A DNA stretch of 64,000 bases, taken from contig NZ_NQMR01000006.1 of NCBI RefSeq assembly GCF_002276045.1, positions 1-64,000 on the forward strand, in the 5' to 3' direction. Below, in pieces: positions 26,476 through 39,065 of this stretch. This stretch comes from Pseudoalteromonas sp. NBT06-2 (GTDB lineage: Bacteria; Pseudomonadota; Gammaproteobacteria; Enterobacterales; Alteromonadaceae). Below the pieces are notes generated by a model. The model was not told the DNA's origin and made no database searches. It was given only the letters and a program-made list of their open reading frames with translations. Every line of letters starts with the position of its first letter. The stretch's first letter is position 1. A program made the position numbers and the translations under genes.

Positions 26476-28539
26476 TTATTGAAGCACTGAAATATCAGCA
26501 ATATCTAAAAATAAATTTCTAAGCTGATTAAGTAACGCTAAACGATTTAACTTTATAGCTTCATCATCCACATTCACCATTACATTATCAAAGAAAGTAT
26601 CAACAGATTCACGGATATCTGCTAACTGAGTTAACTTCTCTGTATAGCTTCCTTGACCAAGTTGTTCAAACTTAGACTTAAATAATAATACGGTATCAAA
26701 AAGTACTTTTTCAGCATTTTCAGATAATAGCGTGGTATTAACTTCATCTGCTACTTCAAGTTTATTTTTAGCTAATATATTACCTACACGCTTATTAGCT
26801 GCGGCTAATGCCTCTGCAGATTCTAAACTGCGGAAGTGACTCACGGCTTTAACACGACGATCAAAGTCAATTGGATAAGATGGGCGACGAACTAATACCG
26901 CTTGGATAACGTCAACTTGAATTCCTTTATCTTGATACCAAGATCTAAATCTACCTAACATAAAATCAAATACATCTTGTGATACATTTTCATTCGTTAA
27001 TTTATCAGCAAATAATTCCTGTGCTTTTGCCACAATATCAAGAATGTCTAACTCTAATTCTTTTTCAACCATAATCCTTAATGCACCAATAGCAGCGCGA
27101 CGTAATGCAAACGGGTCTTTATCACCTTTAGGCGATTGACCTATACCAAAAATTCCCACTAATGAATCAAACTTATCTGCTAATGCAACAGCTTGACTTA
27201 TTTTGTTTGAGGGTAGGTTGTCACCAGAAAAACGCGGCATATATTGTTCATTTAGTGCAACAGCAACCAACTCATCTTCACCATCAAAACGCGCATAATG
27301 CATGCCCATTACACCTTGCACATCAGTAAACTCCATTACCATTTCAGTCATTAGGTCTGTTTTACTTAATAATCCAGCACGAGCAGCTTTAGTTTCGTCA
27401 GCGCCTAATTTTGTTGCAATAAATGCAGCTAATTTAGATATACGCTCTGACTTATTTTTTAAAGTCCCCAACTGTTTTTGGAACAATACGGTATCTAAAG
27501 ATTCTAAACGACTTTCTAATGTCTGTTTTTTATCAGTTTCAAAAAAGAATTGTGCATCAGCTAACCGTGGTCGTACAACCTTCTCATTTCCTTTTATAAC
27601 TTGCTCTGGATTTTTACTTTCAATATTTGAAACAAATAAGAATTTATTAAGTAAGTTGCCATCTTGATCTAATAATGGAAAGTACTTTTGATCGTCTTTC
27701 ATTGTGTATATCAATGCTTCAGCTGGTACTTGTAAGAATGACTCTTCAAAGGTAGCTACTAAAGTAACAGGCCATTCAACTAAAGAAGTCACTTCCTCAA
27801 GTAAATCTTCGTCCATAGCAACAACTGCATTATTTTCTGCAGCAACATTTTCGATTTGTTTACGGATAAGGGTTTTACGTTCTTCATAGTCAGCAATAAC
27901 ATAAGCTGATTTTAAAGCTTTTTGAGAATCATCAGCATGGTTTATTGTAATACGCTCTGGATGATGAAACCTATGACCTTGTAATTCATTATTAATATCT
28001 TTTCCTAAAATATTACCTTGAATTAGCTTATTACCAAACATTACTGTCACAGTGTGAACTGGGCGAATAAATTGAATTTTCGAATCGCCCCAACGCATCG
28101 GTTTTGAAATTGGCAATTTAGCTAAAGCTTTACTGATTGCATCCGGTAATAATGTATCTACTGTTTTACCTGTTACTTTTGCTTTATGTAATAACCAAGC
28201 ACCTTTATCTGTTTCATAACGCTCTGCGTCAACAACATCAATACCACAACCACGTGCCCAACCTTGTGCAGCTTTAGTTGCATTACCATCAGCATCAAAT
28301 GCAGCCTTTATAGCTGGACCACGTTTTTCTACGATCTTATCAGCTTGTGTTGACACTAAACCAATTACTTTTAAACCTAAGCGACGAGGTGATGCATACC
28401 AAGTTACACCTGAATTTTCCAACTCTAAAGTAGCTAGCTCTGCTTTAATATTAGTAGCAAATACTTCTGCTAAAGTACGTAATGATTTTGGAGGTAACTC
28501 TTCAGTACCAATTTCAATTAATAAATTTTCAGTTGTCAT
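26476..28539 (-). CDS. glyS: glycyl-tRNA synthetase beta subunit
   Basis: A 687-residue beta subunit of the heterotetrameric bacterial glycyl-tRNA synthetase. The N-terminus has [15 protein letters not shown], the middle holds the HD-type domain and the core regions shared with tRNA-editing modules, and the C-terminal helical anticodon-binding domain is complete. Length is normal (E. coli 689). It binds tRNAGly and is required with the alpha subunit for charging. It follows glyQ by 4 bases. Confidence 0.97.
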   Translation of the reverse strand: MTTENLLIEIGTEELPPKSLRTLAEVFATNIKAELATLELENSGVTWYASPRRLGLKVIGLVSTQADKIVEKRGPAIKAAFDADGNATKAAQGWARGCGIDVVDAERYETDKGAWLLHKAKVTGKTVDTLLPDAISKALAKLPISKPMRWGDSKIQFIRPVHTVTVMFGNKLIQGNILGKDINNELQGHRFHHPERITINHADDSQKALKSAYVIADYEERKTLIRKQIENVAAENNAVVAMDEDLLEEVTSLVEWPVTLVATFEESFLQVPAEALIYTMKDDQKYFPLLDQDGNLLNKFLFVSNIESKNPEQVIKGNEKVVRPRLADAQFFFETDKKQTLESRLESLDTVLFQKQLGTLKNKSERISKLAAFIATKLGADETKAARAGLLSKTDLMTEMVMEFTDVQGVMGMHYARFDGEDELVAVALNEQYMPRFSGDNLPSNKISQAVALADKFDSLVGIFGIGQSPKGDKDPFALRRAAIGALRIMVEKELELDILDIVAKAQELFADKLTNENVSQDVFDFMLGRFRSWYQDKGIQVDVIQAVLVRRPSYPIDFDRRVKAVSHFRSLESAEALAAANKRVGNILAKNKLEVADEVNTTLLSENAEKVLFDTVLLFKSKFEQLGQGSYTEKLTQLADIRESVDTFFDNVMVNVDDEAIKLNRLALLNQLRNLFLDIADISVLQ

Positions 28540-28543
28540 ATCA

Positions 28544-29473
28544 TTACGCTCCTTTCTTAATATTAGATTTATTTTTGCAAAGTGGGAAATCTAAAGCTTC
28601 ACGTGCAGCATAATAACTTTGTGCACACGCTTTAGATAAGGCTCTTACACGTAATATATAACGTTGTCGTTCAGTAACGGATATTGCATGACGTGCGTCT
28701 AATAAATTAAATGCATGAGATGCTTTCATTACTTGCTCATATGCAGGTAATGGTAAATTGGCTGCTATTAATTTTTGGCTCTCTGCTTCACAGTGATCAA
28801 ACTCTGCAAACAATGCTGATACATCGGCATGTTCAAAATTGTAAGTTGATTGTTCGACTTCATTTTGATGAAATATATCACCATATGTTACCGTTCCTAA
28901 AGGACCATCAGTCCAAATAAGGTCATAGATACTATCAACCCCTTGAATATACATTGCTAGACGTTCTAGGCCATAAGTGATTTCCCCAGTAACAGGAGAA
29001 CACTCTATGCCACCAACTTGCTGAAAATAAGTAAACTGTGATATTTCCATACCATTCAACCACAATTCCCAACCTAAACCCCAAGCACCTAATGTTGGTG
29101 ATTCCCAGTTATCTTCAACAAAACGTACTTCATCAGTTAAAGTGTCAATTCCGATAACGGCTAAAGAATCTAAGTATAATTGTTGAATATTTTCAGGTGA
29201 TGGCTTAATCACCACCTGAAACTGATAATAATGCTGTAAGCGATTAGGGTTATCACCATATCGACCATCAGTGGGACGACGACATGGTTGAACATATGCA
29301 CTTGCCATTGGTTCTGGACCAATTGACTTTAAAAATGTAAATGGATGAAATGTGCCAGCACCTACTTGCATATCTAATGGTTGTGCTATTACACATCCTT
29401 GTTGTGCCCAGTATTCCTGTAATGCCAAGATCAAACCTTGAAAGGTTTTAGTATTATGTGTTGTATTTTGCAT
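28544..29473 (-). CDS. glyQ: glycyl-tRNA synthetase alpha subunit
   Basis: A 309-residue class II aminoacyl-tRNA synthetase catalytic subunit that activates glycine with ATP. Signature blocks are [17 protein letters not shown] at the start, [18 protein letters not shown] and [19 protein letters not shown] around motif 2, and the [11 protein letters not shown] motif 3. It lies directly upstream of glyS in the usual two-gene operon. About 280 bases without a gene separate it from the IS1595 remnant. Confidence 0.98.
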   Translation of the reverse strand: MQNTTHNTKTFQGLILALQEYWAQQGCVIAQPLDMQVGAGTFHPFTFLKSIGPEPMASAYVQPCRRPTDGRYGDNPNRLQHYYQFQVVIKPSPENIQQLYLDSLAVIGIDTLTDEVRFVEDNWESPTLGAWGLGWELWLNGMEISQFTYFQQVGGIECSPVTGEITYGLERLAMYIQGVDSIYDLIWTDGPLGTVTYGDIFHQNEVEQSTYNFEHADVSALFAEFDHCEAESQKLIAANLPLPAYEQVMKASHAFNLLDARHAISVTERQRYILRVRALSKACAQSYYAAREALDFPLCKNKSNIKKGA

Positions 29474-29771
29474 AGTAGATTTATTCGTTTCTTTTAGCGG
29501 TCAAATGTAGAAAATTCCTTCAATTATACCCGTAATAAATCTGCTACGCATCTTTATTGAAGTCACTAAGTGGCATATTTATAGGAAAAATGAGTATGTA
29601 AGTTAAGCTTCTTTTTTACGGAAGTAAATACAAGTAATATAGGATTAGCTTTATAGTATATTTATATCTAATACTAAGTAAATTAATTACCATAAAACTA
29701 CGTGCTTCTGCATCATTCTCAGGGATGGTCTAAACTTAAAGTAGAAACAGCCAACTTTGAGAGAAAACCCC

Positions 29772-30620
29772 ATGGACACTCCAGAAGCTAGCTTTTTAAC
29801 ATGGCAACAACAATTCAATACCGAGCAAGACTGTCTTAATCACCTTAAACAATTAAAATGGCCAAATGGGTTTGTTTGTCCTCGTTGTGCTCACGATAAA
29901 GGAACAGAACTACATTGTCGTCAGCTTACAGAATGTGATCATTGTCATAAACAAGCATCCATCACTTCAAATACGCTATTTCACAATAGTAATTTACCGC
30001 TAATCAAATGGTTTTGGGCTTTATATTTTATTGACTCAGATAAAGGAAGTATTTCAGCGTTAAGATTGAGCAAACTCATCGAAGTCAATTGGAGGACAGC
30101 TCAACTTATTTTAAAGAAAGTAAGAGCTGCTATGGGCAATAATGATAGTCTTTATCGGTTGTCTGGCACAATAGTGCTCGATGTTGCCTTTATTTGCGGG
30201 AAACATAAAGGTAATAGAGGGAGAGATGCGTAAAATAAAACTCCTGTACTGATTTTTTGTTTAAATAAGCAAAAAATCCGGGGTTATTGTGATGAAAGCT
30301 GTTAACTCTGTTAATTTAAAAAATGTTGATGACTTTGTTAAGCATCATTTATTGACAGGTCAGAATGCAAGAACTGACGCATTTAGAGGTCTAAATATTA
30401 TTGATAAAATTCAAGGACATGAATCTACGGTGACCTCAAGTAAGATGATTGATGAATGGTTACCTTTGGTTCTTATTGACATAAGCAATTTAAAAGCATT
30501 TTTGTTAGGAATATTTCATGGTGTAATGGGTAAACACTTACAATAATATATCGGTGAGTTCTGTTATCACTTTAATCGTCTATTTGTCGAGAAACAGATA
30601 ACTAACAGCTCGTTAAATTT
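29772..30620 (+). pseudogene. broken IS1595-family transposase
   Basis: Two plus-strand pieces of one transposase. Piece one (29772-30233) has the N-terminal zinc ribbon (FVCPRCAH and ECDHCHK), then KWFWALYFIDSDKGSISALRL and reaches the first catalytic Asp in IVLDVAFICGKHKGNRGRDA, where family members usually read LDDAF-GGK. A deletion and frameshift then intervene. Piece two (30292-30546) carries the C-terminal catalytic region (NARTDAFRGLN, HESTVTSSKMIDEWLPLV), and a damaged tail (FCYHFNRLFVEKQI) can be read past its stop to about 30620. It cannot make an intact enzyme. It lies between glyQS and gyrB. Confidence 0.85.
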
Positions 30621-30703
30621 AAATTGTTCATATGCCTTTTAAATCAACCTGAAAATAGTACATAGGCATGTAAAACTTTATTTAAAGTATTAAATTACAC
30701 TCT

Positions 30704-30733
30704 AAAAAAAGAGACTTAAAAGTCTCTTTTTAA
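30704..30733 (-). terminator. gyrB operon terminator
   Basis: The hairpin aaagagactt/aagtctcttt, flanked by A and T runs, lies downstream of gyrB on the minus strand and ends the dnaA-dnaN-recF-gyrB transcript. Confidence 0.85.
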
Positions 30734-30779
30734 ATTTATCTTATCCACTATTGATTTTAATCAAAGCCACTAAGCTGGT

Positions 30780-33209
<2,430 letters not shown>

Positions 33210-33219
33210 TTAATTCCAC

Positions 33220-34314
33220 TCAATTTGTTATTAGTTTGCCATGTTTCACGTGGAACATTTCTAGTTTTCGCTTCATTGGCTCCACCACAGCAGAAATACA
33301 GTCAGATTCAATAGCCGTTATAAATATTTGAGAATCACACTGAGCTAATAGTTTGCCCACTTTTCCTCGAGTATCTTCGCCTAGTTCTGAAGGTAAATCA
33401 TCTATTAGTAATATTGACTGTTTATTTGTTTCAGTCTCTATAAGGCTATTTTGTGTTACTTTTAATGCATATAACAAAAGCTTTAGTTGCCCGCGAGAAA
33501 AGTAGTTCTCGACACTAGTACCATCCACAGAGAAGCTAAAATCAGCTTTATGTGGCCCTTTACTAGTAAAGCCCTGTTTTAAATCTCTTTCAAAATTTTC
33601 AGATAAAATATCAGTTAATTCAGTAGTCGTTTTCCAGCCGGGATTGAATTCTAAGCTTAGATTTTCTACTAATTCTAAATCAACACATATTTTATCAAAA
33701 AACTGCGTATTAAACCTATTTATATACGATAAACGTAGATTATTTATGCTGACTGACAGTCTAACAAATTCTTTATCCCAAAACCTAATTTCATCATAAT
33801 AGTTTTTAGGTTTTTGCTTTAATAATGCGTTTCTTTGTTTAAGTACTTTATTGAAAGATTGCCATAAAGAAAAGAACTGATGTTCCACGTGAAACAATCC
33901 AAAATCCAAAAATTTACGACGTTCTTTTGGCCCTCCAAAAAATAAAGAATAACTTTCAGGAGTAATAATTTGCACTGGTATTAGTTGTGCTAACTCGGAA
34001 ATTTTTCGGGAAGGTTTTCCTTGTATCTTAATATTTATTTCACCAACTTGGTTTTTACTCAAACCTACTGGAATCGACAAATTATTTATAGATTTTTTGC
34101 CGTGAATGATAAATTCATTTTGTTTTTTTCTAATTATATTTTTATGTTTAGAAGTACGAAAAGATTTACCATGGGATAAATAATAAATAGATTCTAATAA
34201 ACTTGTTTTACCACTGCCATTAGCTCCATAAATTATATTTATCCCATCCACAGGTAAAAGAGATAAATCTTCGATATTTCTAAAATTTTTAATCGTTAAA
34301 ATTTCTAGAGACAT
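33220..34314 (-). CDS. recF: DNA replication and repair protein RecF
   Basis: A 364-residue SMC-like ATPase that, with RecO and RecR, loads RecA at gapped DNA. The Walker A motif is GANGSGKTSLLES near residues 31-43, the ABC-type signature lies in SRGQLKLLLYALK, and Walker B is SILLIDDLPSEL. Two parS-like palindromes lie within its coding sequence and are read as FHVKHGK near the C-terminus and FHVEHQF in the middle, so the coding sequence tolerates ParB-binding sites. Gaps to dnaN and gyrB are 61 and 13 bases. Confidence 0.97.
   Translation of the reverse strand: MSLEILTIKNFRNIEDLSLLPVDGINIIYGANGSGKTSLLESIYYLSHGKSFRTSKHKNIIRKKQNEFIIHGKKSINNLSIPVGLSKNQVGEINIKIQGKPSRKISELAQLIPVQIITPESYSLFFGGPKERRKFLDFGLFHVEHQFFSLWQSFNKVLKQRNALLKQKPKNYYDEIRFWDKEFVRLSVSINNLRLSYINRFNTQFFDKICVDLELVENLSLEFNPGWKTTTELTDILSENFERDLKQGFTSKGPHKADFSFSVDGTSVENYFSRGQLKLLLYALKVTQNSLIETETNKQSILLIDDLPSELGEDTRGKVGKLLAQCDSQIFITAIESDCISAVVEPMKRKLEMFHVKHGKLITN
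33242..33257. promoter_or_regulatory. parS site 1
   Basis: tgtttcacgtggaaca matches the near-universal ParB-binding palindrome tgtttcacgtgaaaca at 15 of 16 positions. It lies at the 3' end of recF, about 10.8 kb from oriC. Confidence 0.85.
33881..33896. promoter_or_regulatory. parS site 2
   Basis: tgttccacgtgaaaca matches the parS consensus at 15 of 16 positions. It lies in the middle of recF, 639 bases from site 1. Each site has one arm mismatch, in opposite arms, so the two are exact reverse complements of each other. Confidence 0.85.
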
Positions 34315-34375
34315 ATTAACTTATAAATAGAGTAATAATTAATTTTAAATTTTTCATTAGCTGTGATTATAATAT

Positions 34376-35479
34376 TTACAGTCGCATTGGCATTACAACA
34401 TACATAGCTTCTGAATCACCACAGCCTTCAACTAATGCGCTGCTGTTCGAGTCAAGTAATGTAAAACTTACATCTTCAGTTTTTAACGTATTCAATACAT
34501 CTAAAACATAAGAAACATTAAATCCAATTTCCAAATCAGGACCATCATATGAAACTTCAACAACTTCTTCTGCTTGTTCTTGCTCAGGATTATTTGCACT
34601 TATCTTTAATTGACCAGTCGAAAAATTTAATCTTACACCTCTAAACTTCTCATTAGATAATATTGAAACTCGTGCAAATGCAGATTTTAACCATTCTCTG
34701 TTAGCTGTAACAATTTTGTCACCACCTCTAGGAATAACACGACGATAATCTGGAAAACGTCCATCAACTAGTTTACTCGTAAATACGAACTCTTGATCTA
34801 AAATACGAACATGATTTTCACCAAACTGAATCGTAACTAAAGCATCATCACTATTCATTAAACGCATTATTTCTTGCACCCCTTTTCTTGGGATGATCAA
34901 TTGTCTTTGTGTATTCAATGACTGTGGTAATATTTTTTGCGCTAATGCTAACCTGTGTCCATCAGTTGCAACTGTTTTTATCTCAGTATTATCAACTTCA
35001 AAAGACATACCATTTAGGTAGTATCTTACATCTTGGTTAGCCATAGAGAAGTGTGTACTTTCTAGTAGTTTTCTTAACTCTAAACGTGTTAATTGAAATT
35101 CAACTTCACCATCCCACTCTTCTAAATTAGGAAAATCATCAGCTGACAAAAATGACAGCGAAAAACGACTTTTTCCTGATTTTAAAATAATTTGGTTATC
35201 TTTTAGAGATAAGGAAATTTCAGAACCATCTGGTAAGCTCTTACAAATATCTAATAACTTTTTTGCTGGTAAAGTCAGTTTATGATCTTCAATATTTTGA
35301 TCTAAAATAACACTAGCAACAAGTTCTATTTCTAGATCTGTACCAGTCATAGATAATTTACCATTGTTAACTTCTAACAATACATTCGATAATATAGGTA
35401 ATGTATGTTTACGTTCTATTGCGCCTGATACTTGCATCAAAGGTTTAAGAAACTGATCTCTTGAAATTGTTATTTGCAT
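34376..35479 (-). CDS. dnaN: DNA polymerase III beta sliding clamp
   Basis: A 367-residue clamp that forms a head-to-tail dimer around DNA and tethers polymerase III. Three similar beta-alpha domains are recognisable. The N-terminus (MQITISRDQFLKPLMQVSGA) and the C-terminal hydrophobic end (AMYVVMPMRL) that forms the partner-binding pocket are typical. Length equals the usual 366-367. It lies 13 bases after dnaA and 61 before recF in the standard order. Confidence 0.98.
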   Translation of the reverse strand: MQITISRDQFLKPLMQVSGAIERKHTLPILSNVLLEVNNGKLSMTGTDLEIELVASVILDQNIEDHKLTLPAKKLLDICKSLPDGSEISLSLKDNQIILKSGKSRFSLSFLSADDFPNLEEWDGEVEFQLTRLELRKLLESTHFSMANQDVRYYLNGMSFEVDNTEIKTVATDGHRLALAQKILPQSLNTQRQLIIPRKGVQEIMRLMNSDDALVTIQFGENHVRILDQEFVFTSKLVDGRFPDYRRVIPRGGDKIVTANREWLKSAFARVSILSNEKFRGVRLNFSTGQLKISANNPEQEQAEEVVEVSYDGPDLEIGFNVSYVLDVLNTLKTEDVSFTLLDSNSSALVEGCGDSEAMYVVMPMRL

Positions 35480-35492
35480 TTTAAATCTCGCC

Positions 35493-36884
35493 TTACGATG
35501 AAAGTGTTCTGATCAAGTTTTGATAATCTTCTTTTATTTCATGAGTTTCTTCACGAAGTGATTTTATCTTACGACAAGCATGTAATACAGTTGTATGATC
35601 TCGCCCGCCAAAAGCATCACCAATCTCAGGTAAACTATGGTTTGTTAACTCTTTAGAAAGTGCCATAGCAACTTGTCGTGGCCTTGCTATTGAACGAGTA
35701 CGTCTTTTTGATAATAAGTCTGAAACTCTAATACGGTAATATTCAGCAACTGTACGTTGAATATTATCTATCGTTACTAATTTATCTTGTAAAGCGAGTA
35801 AATCTCTTAGCGCTTCTTTAACAAAGTCGATAGTAATTGGACGTCCAGTAAAGTTGGCATTAGCTACGACCCTATTTAAAGCACCTTCAAGCTCACGGAC
35901 ATTCGACCGTAATCGTTTAGCAATGAAAAATGCAACTTCTTCAGGTAACTTTATCTGACTTTGCTGCGCTTTTTTCATTAATATTGCGACACGTGTCTCA
36001 AGTTCAGGAGGTTCAATTGCAATTGTTAAACCCCAACCAAAACGTGATTTTAATCTATCTTCAACGCCATCAATTTCTTTTGGATAACGATCAGATGTCA
36101 ATATGATTTGTTGATTACCTTCTAATAAAGCATTAAAAGTATGAAAAAACTCTTCTTGTGAACGTTCTTTGTTAGCAAAAAATTGAATATCATCTATTAA
36201 TAGCGCATCAACGCTACGATAATAACGCTTAAATTCTTCAATCGCATTATTTTGTAATGCACGTACCATATCTTGAACAAAACGTTCAGAGTGCATATAA
36301 ACAATATGTGCATCAGGTTTATTGGCCAATATACCATTACCCACAGCATGTAATAAATGTGTTTTACCTAACCCCGTACCACCATAAATAAATACAGGGT
36401 TAAAAGCTGTTCCCGGATTATCAGAAACTTGCACTGCGGCCGCTTTAGCTAGCTGATTAGATTTACCTTCAACAAAACTGTCAAAGGTATAGGTATCTTT
36501 GATATTGGCTTTTGGAAATGATTTAGGCGCAGGTTCAACTACTTCACGTTTTTTTGCTACAGGTCGTTTACTTGCTGTAGGCCCTTTAGTTTCAACAGCA
36601 GCTTGCTCTTGTTGAACAGGACTTGAAACAACAGGTTTGCTGCCACTACCAACACCAAAATGTAATTTAGGTGCTTCATCACCACAAATTTCAATTAATA
36701 ATTCATTTATTCTATTTAAATATTTATCACGAACCCAATCCAATACAAAACGATTTGGTGCAAATATAGTTAAAGTATCTTCTGTACTTTCGGCCTGTAA
36801 TGGACGAACCCACATACTAAACTGTCGTGAGGGTAATTCATCTTGAAGCACATATAAACAACTTTGCCAAACAGACAGATACAC
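35493..36884 (-). CDS. dnaA: chromosomal replication initiator DnaA
   Basis: A 463-residue AAA+ initiator that melts oriC. Domain I ([21 protein letters not shown]) is followed by a linker rich in Pro, Lys and Val (about 85-130). Domain III has Walker [14 protein letters not shown] and Walker [12 protein letters not shown]. Domain IV ends with the DnaA-box reader [15 protein letters not shown]. The gene is about 7 kb from oriC rather than beside it. Its upstream region carries a perfect DnaA box and many GATC sites, which suggests autoregulation coupled to Dam/SeqA. Confidence 0.98.
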   Translation of the reverse strand: MYLSVWQSCLYVLQDELPSRQFSMWVRPLQAESTEDTLTIFAPNRFVLDWVRDKYLNRINELLIEICGDEAPKLHFGVGSGSKPVVSSPVQQEQAAVETKGPTASKRPVAKKREVVEPAPKSFPKANIKDTYTFDSFVEGKSNQLAKAAAVQVSDNPGTAFNPVFIYGGTGLGKTHLLHAVGNGILANKPDAHIVYMHSERFVQDMVRALQNNAIEEFKRYYRSVDALLIDDIQFFANKERSQEEFFHTFNALLEGNQQIILTSDRYPKEIDGVEDRLKSRFGWGLTIAIEPPELETRVAILMKKAQQSQIKLPEEVAFFIAKRLRSNVRELEGALNRVVANANFTGRPITIDFVKEALRDLLALQDKLVTIDNIQRTVAEYYRIRVSDLLSKRRTRSIARPRQVAMALSKELTNHSLPEIGDAFGGRDHTTVLHACRKIKSLREETHEIKEDYQNLIRTLSS

Positions 36885-37360
36885 GGCTAACTCCTAAAGG
36901 CGGTAAATATTCCCGGTCATAATAAATAATGGAATATTATGCTAAATATATAAAAACACGTTATTATGAATCGACTTATCCACAAGTTCAAGAATGATTT
37001 ATTATTTATTTTACTAGCGATACAAAAATTATATTAAGTCAATGTTTTATATACTTATATTTTTTATAATATGCTGTGTATATTTTAATAATAATTATTA
37101 TTATATTTTGATCATCAACCGATCTAATCACGTTTTCCAAAGCTTTTACGCAAATTGTTAATAATAACTGTGGAAAACTATTTTTTACTACTATGCAATA
37201 AGGATCATTGAATGCAGATCAAATAAAAAACACATCCAGATCTGCCCCACTTTAAAGATCACATTGAAAGATCCTAAAACGATCTTCATCATTTAAAATG
37301 ATAAGTAGTTACACTATAATAGGTAAATTAAGCTCATATTTAGCGTACAGCTTTAGGAGA
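36885..37360 (-). promoter_or_regulatory. dnaA upstream control region: DnaA boxes and GATC cluster
   Basis: This AT-rich region upstream of dnaA contains a perfect DnaA box ttatccaca at 36976-36984 and a near-match tgtggaaaa at 37169-37177. I count nine GATC sites between about 37105 and 37370, far above the one expected by chance. DnaA autorepression and SeqA sequestration of the dnaA promoter are established in E. coli; applying them here is inference. No gene is convincing in 36885-37680. Confidence 0.7.
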
Positions 37361-37680
37361 TGTTGATCTTACGAGATTACTTTTGCAGCTAATTGTTCGA
37401 AATTCATACAAGGCAGAAGCTTTGTCATGTGGTTGTTCCACATAAAAAGGCGATAATGCAGTAAAAATGCCCAACAAACGCTGTTCGAAGGATTCGGCTA
37501 AAAGCATTTTATTCTTTGTTGAGTAATATTTACTTAGAATGACTAGGCTACACACTACTCGCCGCGACTAAAATACTTTTATCTCGAACAAAATTTAACC
37601 CTGAAAATTTAACCTTGAAAGATCAACAGCCCCTAATATGCAATTTAATAAAAGGATTAACCGCTATCATTAAATAGATA

Positions 37681-37946
37681 TATACCCAAACCACTTCATA
37701 GATGCAGGATTCAGTTGGAATTAGAAATGCTTTAGGCAAGGCATTGATTGAAGAACATGGTTATTCCCTTTTCAAAATCAATAACGCTGCATAAAGTATT
37801 TATAAATCAACCTTACAGGGACTTCTGAGCAAATCATGCTCGTTGTTCCATCTTTTTTTAAGGGAGTAAACATTAATGCAAAGATGCGCCTAGATCATGA
37901 ATTGCTCAGCAGTCCTGAATCTCACATCTTGAAGTGGCTTGAATAT
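37681..37946 (+). mobile_element. MITE copy C, full length
   Basis: A 266-base copy between the dnaA upstream region and rpmH, with left end tatacccaaaccacttcat and right end cttgaagtggcttgaatata. It is nearly identical to copy B through the internal block (gcaggattcagttggaatta and so on) but lacks B's 48-base insert. It is the cleanest copy for defining the element. Confidence 0.88.
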
Positions 37947-38103
37947 ACATAATTAAGATAAATGATTAATTAACTACTTAAATAGCGCTTTTATATTGAC
38001 TTTTAGTACTACCCTCTATAACATCTCGCGCTCGCAATGGCACCTGTGCCAGGATCGCGACCTGCATAGGATGTTTTTAACTTAACCGATCGGAAGTAAT
38101 AAA

Positions 38104-38238
38104 ATGAAAAGAACTTTTCAACCAAGTGTACTAAAACGTAAACGTAGCCACGGATTCCGTGCTCGCATGGCAACTACAAATGGCCGCAATCTAATTAATC
38201 GCCGCCGCGCTAAAGGCCGTAAAGTACTTTCTGCTTAA
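38104..38238 (+). CDS. rpmH: 50S ribosomal protein L34
   Basis: A 44-residue, very basic ribosomal protein: [18 protein letters not shown], then [20 protein letters not shown], ending KVLSA. It is a textbook L34. The start has an ideal purine-rich site (cggaagt) about 8 bases upstream. It begins rpmH-rnpA-yidD-yidC-mnmE, and its codon use avoids rare codons as expected for a highly expressed gene. The stop lies 2 bases before the rnpA start. Confidence 0.98.
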   Translation: MKRTFQPSVLKRKRSHGFRARMATTNGRNLINRRRAKGRKVLSA

Positions 38239-38240
38239 TA

Positions 38241-38669
38241 GTGGAACACTTTGCTTTTGGTAGGGAGTTACGTCTGTTAACTCCCTCACATTATTCAAGA
38301 ATCTTCAGTGAGCCTGTTCGGGCTGCAACAAACTGTTTCACGCTTTTAGCAAAACCCAATGATTTATCGAATCCTCGCCTAGGCCTAACCGTAGCGAAAA
38401 AACGCGTAAAAAAAGCCTGTGATAGAAATAGAATTAAACGCCTTGCACGTGAAAGTTTTCGCCTTAGTCAACATAAACTAGATAACATTGATATTGTATT
38501 AATGGTTAAAAATGGTTGTGAGTTACAAGACAACGCAGAACTAACCAAACAATTAAATAAAATGTGGTTAAAACTAAACGAAAGATGTAAACCTGGCGCA
38601 CCAAAACCAGCTCCCTTTAAAAAACGCCCTCGAAATCAAAAACTAAATAAGCCAGCTCGAACTAGATAG
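38241..38669 (+). CDS. rnpA: ribonuclease P protein component
   Basis: A 142-residue basic protein that supports the RNase P RNA in 5' maturation of tRNAs. The family core includes LTPSHYSRIFSEP, RLGLTVAKKRVKKACDRNRIKRLARESFR (the RNR motif that binds RNA) and DIVLMVKNG. It begins with GTG two bases after the rpmH stop. The last 25 residues are an extra Pro/Lys/Arg-rich tail, longer than in E. coli (119 residues). Confidence 0.97.
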   Translation: MEHFAFGRELRLLTPSHYSRIFSEPVRAATNCFTLLAKPNDLSNPRLGLTVAKKRVKKACDRNRIKRLARESFRLSQHKLDNIDIVLMVKNGCELQDNAELTKQLNKMWLKLNERCKPGAPKPAPFKKRPRNQKLNKPARTR

Positions 38670-38796
38670 AATTGGTATTAAAAGTCGTTTTAGGGTATCT
38701 TTAGCCTACCTTTTACTCATGCCATTTAGTGAATAAAGCTTAGTGAACAAGCCTGATGCTATCTGTAATATAAATTTATATAATTAACAATAAGTT

Positions 38797-39057
38797 ATGA
38801 ATATAATTTTACTATTACCTAAAAAAATATTAATGCTACTTATTAAAAGTTATCAAAAATTTATAAGTCCGTTTTTAGGATCTAATTGTCGCTTTAATCC
38901 AACCTGCTCCAGTTATGCAATTAATGCAATTGAATTACATGGGTCAGTTAAAGGAAGTTGGCTTACGCTAAAACGCATAATAAAATGTCATCCCTTACAT
39001 TCAGGCGGAGAAGATCCTGTGCCTGGCAATCCCATTAATCTAAAAGACGAGAAATAA
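38797..39057 (+). CDS. yidD: membrane protein insertion efficiency factor YidD
   Basis: An 86-residue protein of the UPF0161/YidD family, an inner-membrane-associated factor that helps YidC-dependent insertion. The signature [28 protein letters not shown] with its three cysteines is intact, followed by [10 protein letters not shown]. It is usually coupled to rnpA by overlap; here a 127-base gap separates them. It ends 8 bases before yidC. Confidence 0.95.
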   Translation: MNIILLLPKKILMLLIKSYQKFISPFLGSNCRFNPTCSSYAINAIELHGSVKGSWLTLKRIIKCHPLHSGGEDPVPGNPINLKDEK

Positions 39058-39065
39058 GAGCTGTT

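Noticed and set aside
27302-27667. 121-residue plus-strand ORF within glyS
   Set aside because: Antisense shadow of glyS with Ser/Asn-rich composition and no recognisable domain.
37340-37555. 71-residue minus-strand ORF upstream of dnaA
   Set aside because: No ribosome site or family pattern, lies in the dnaA upstream region; could be an unrelated remnant but cannot be supported as a gene.
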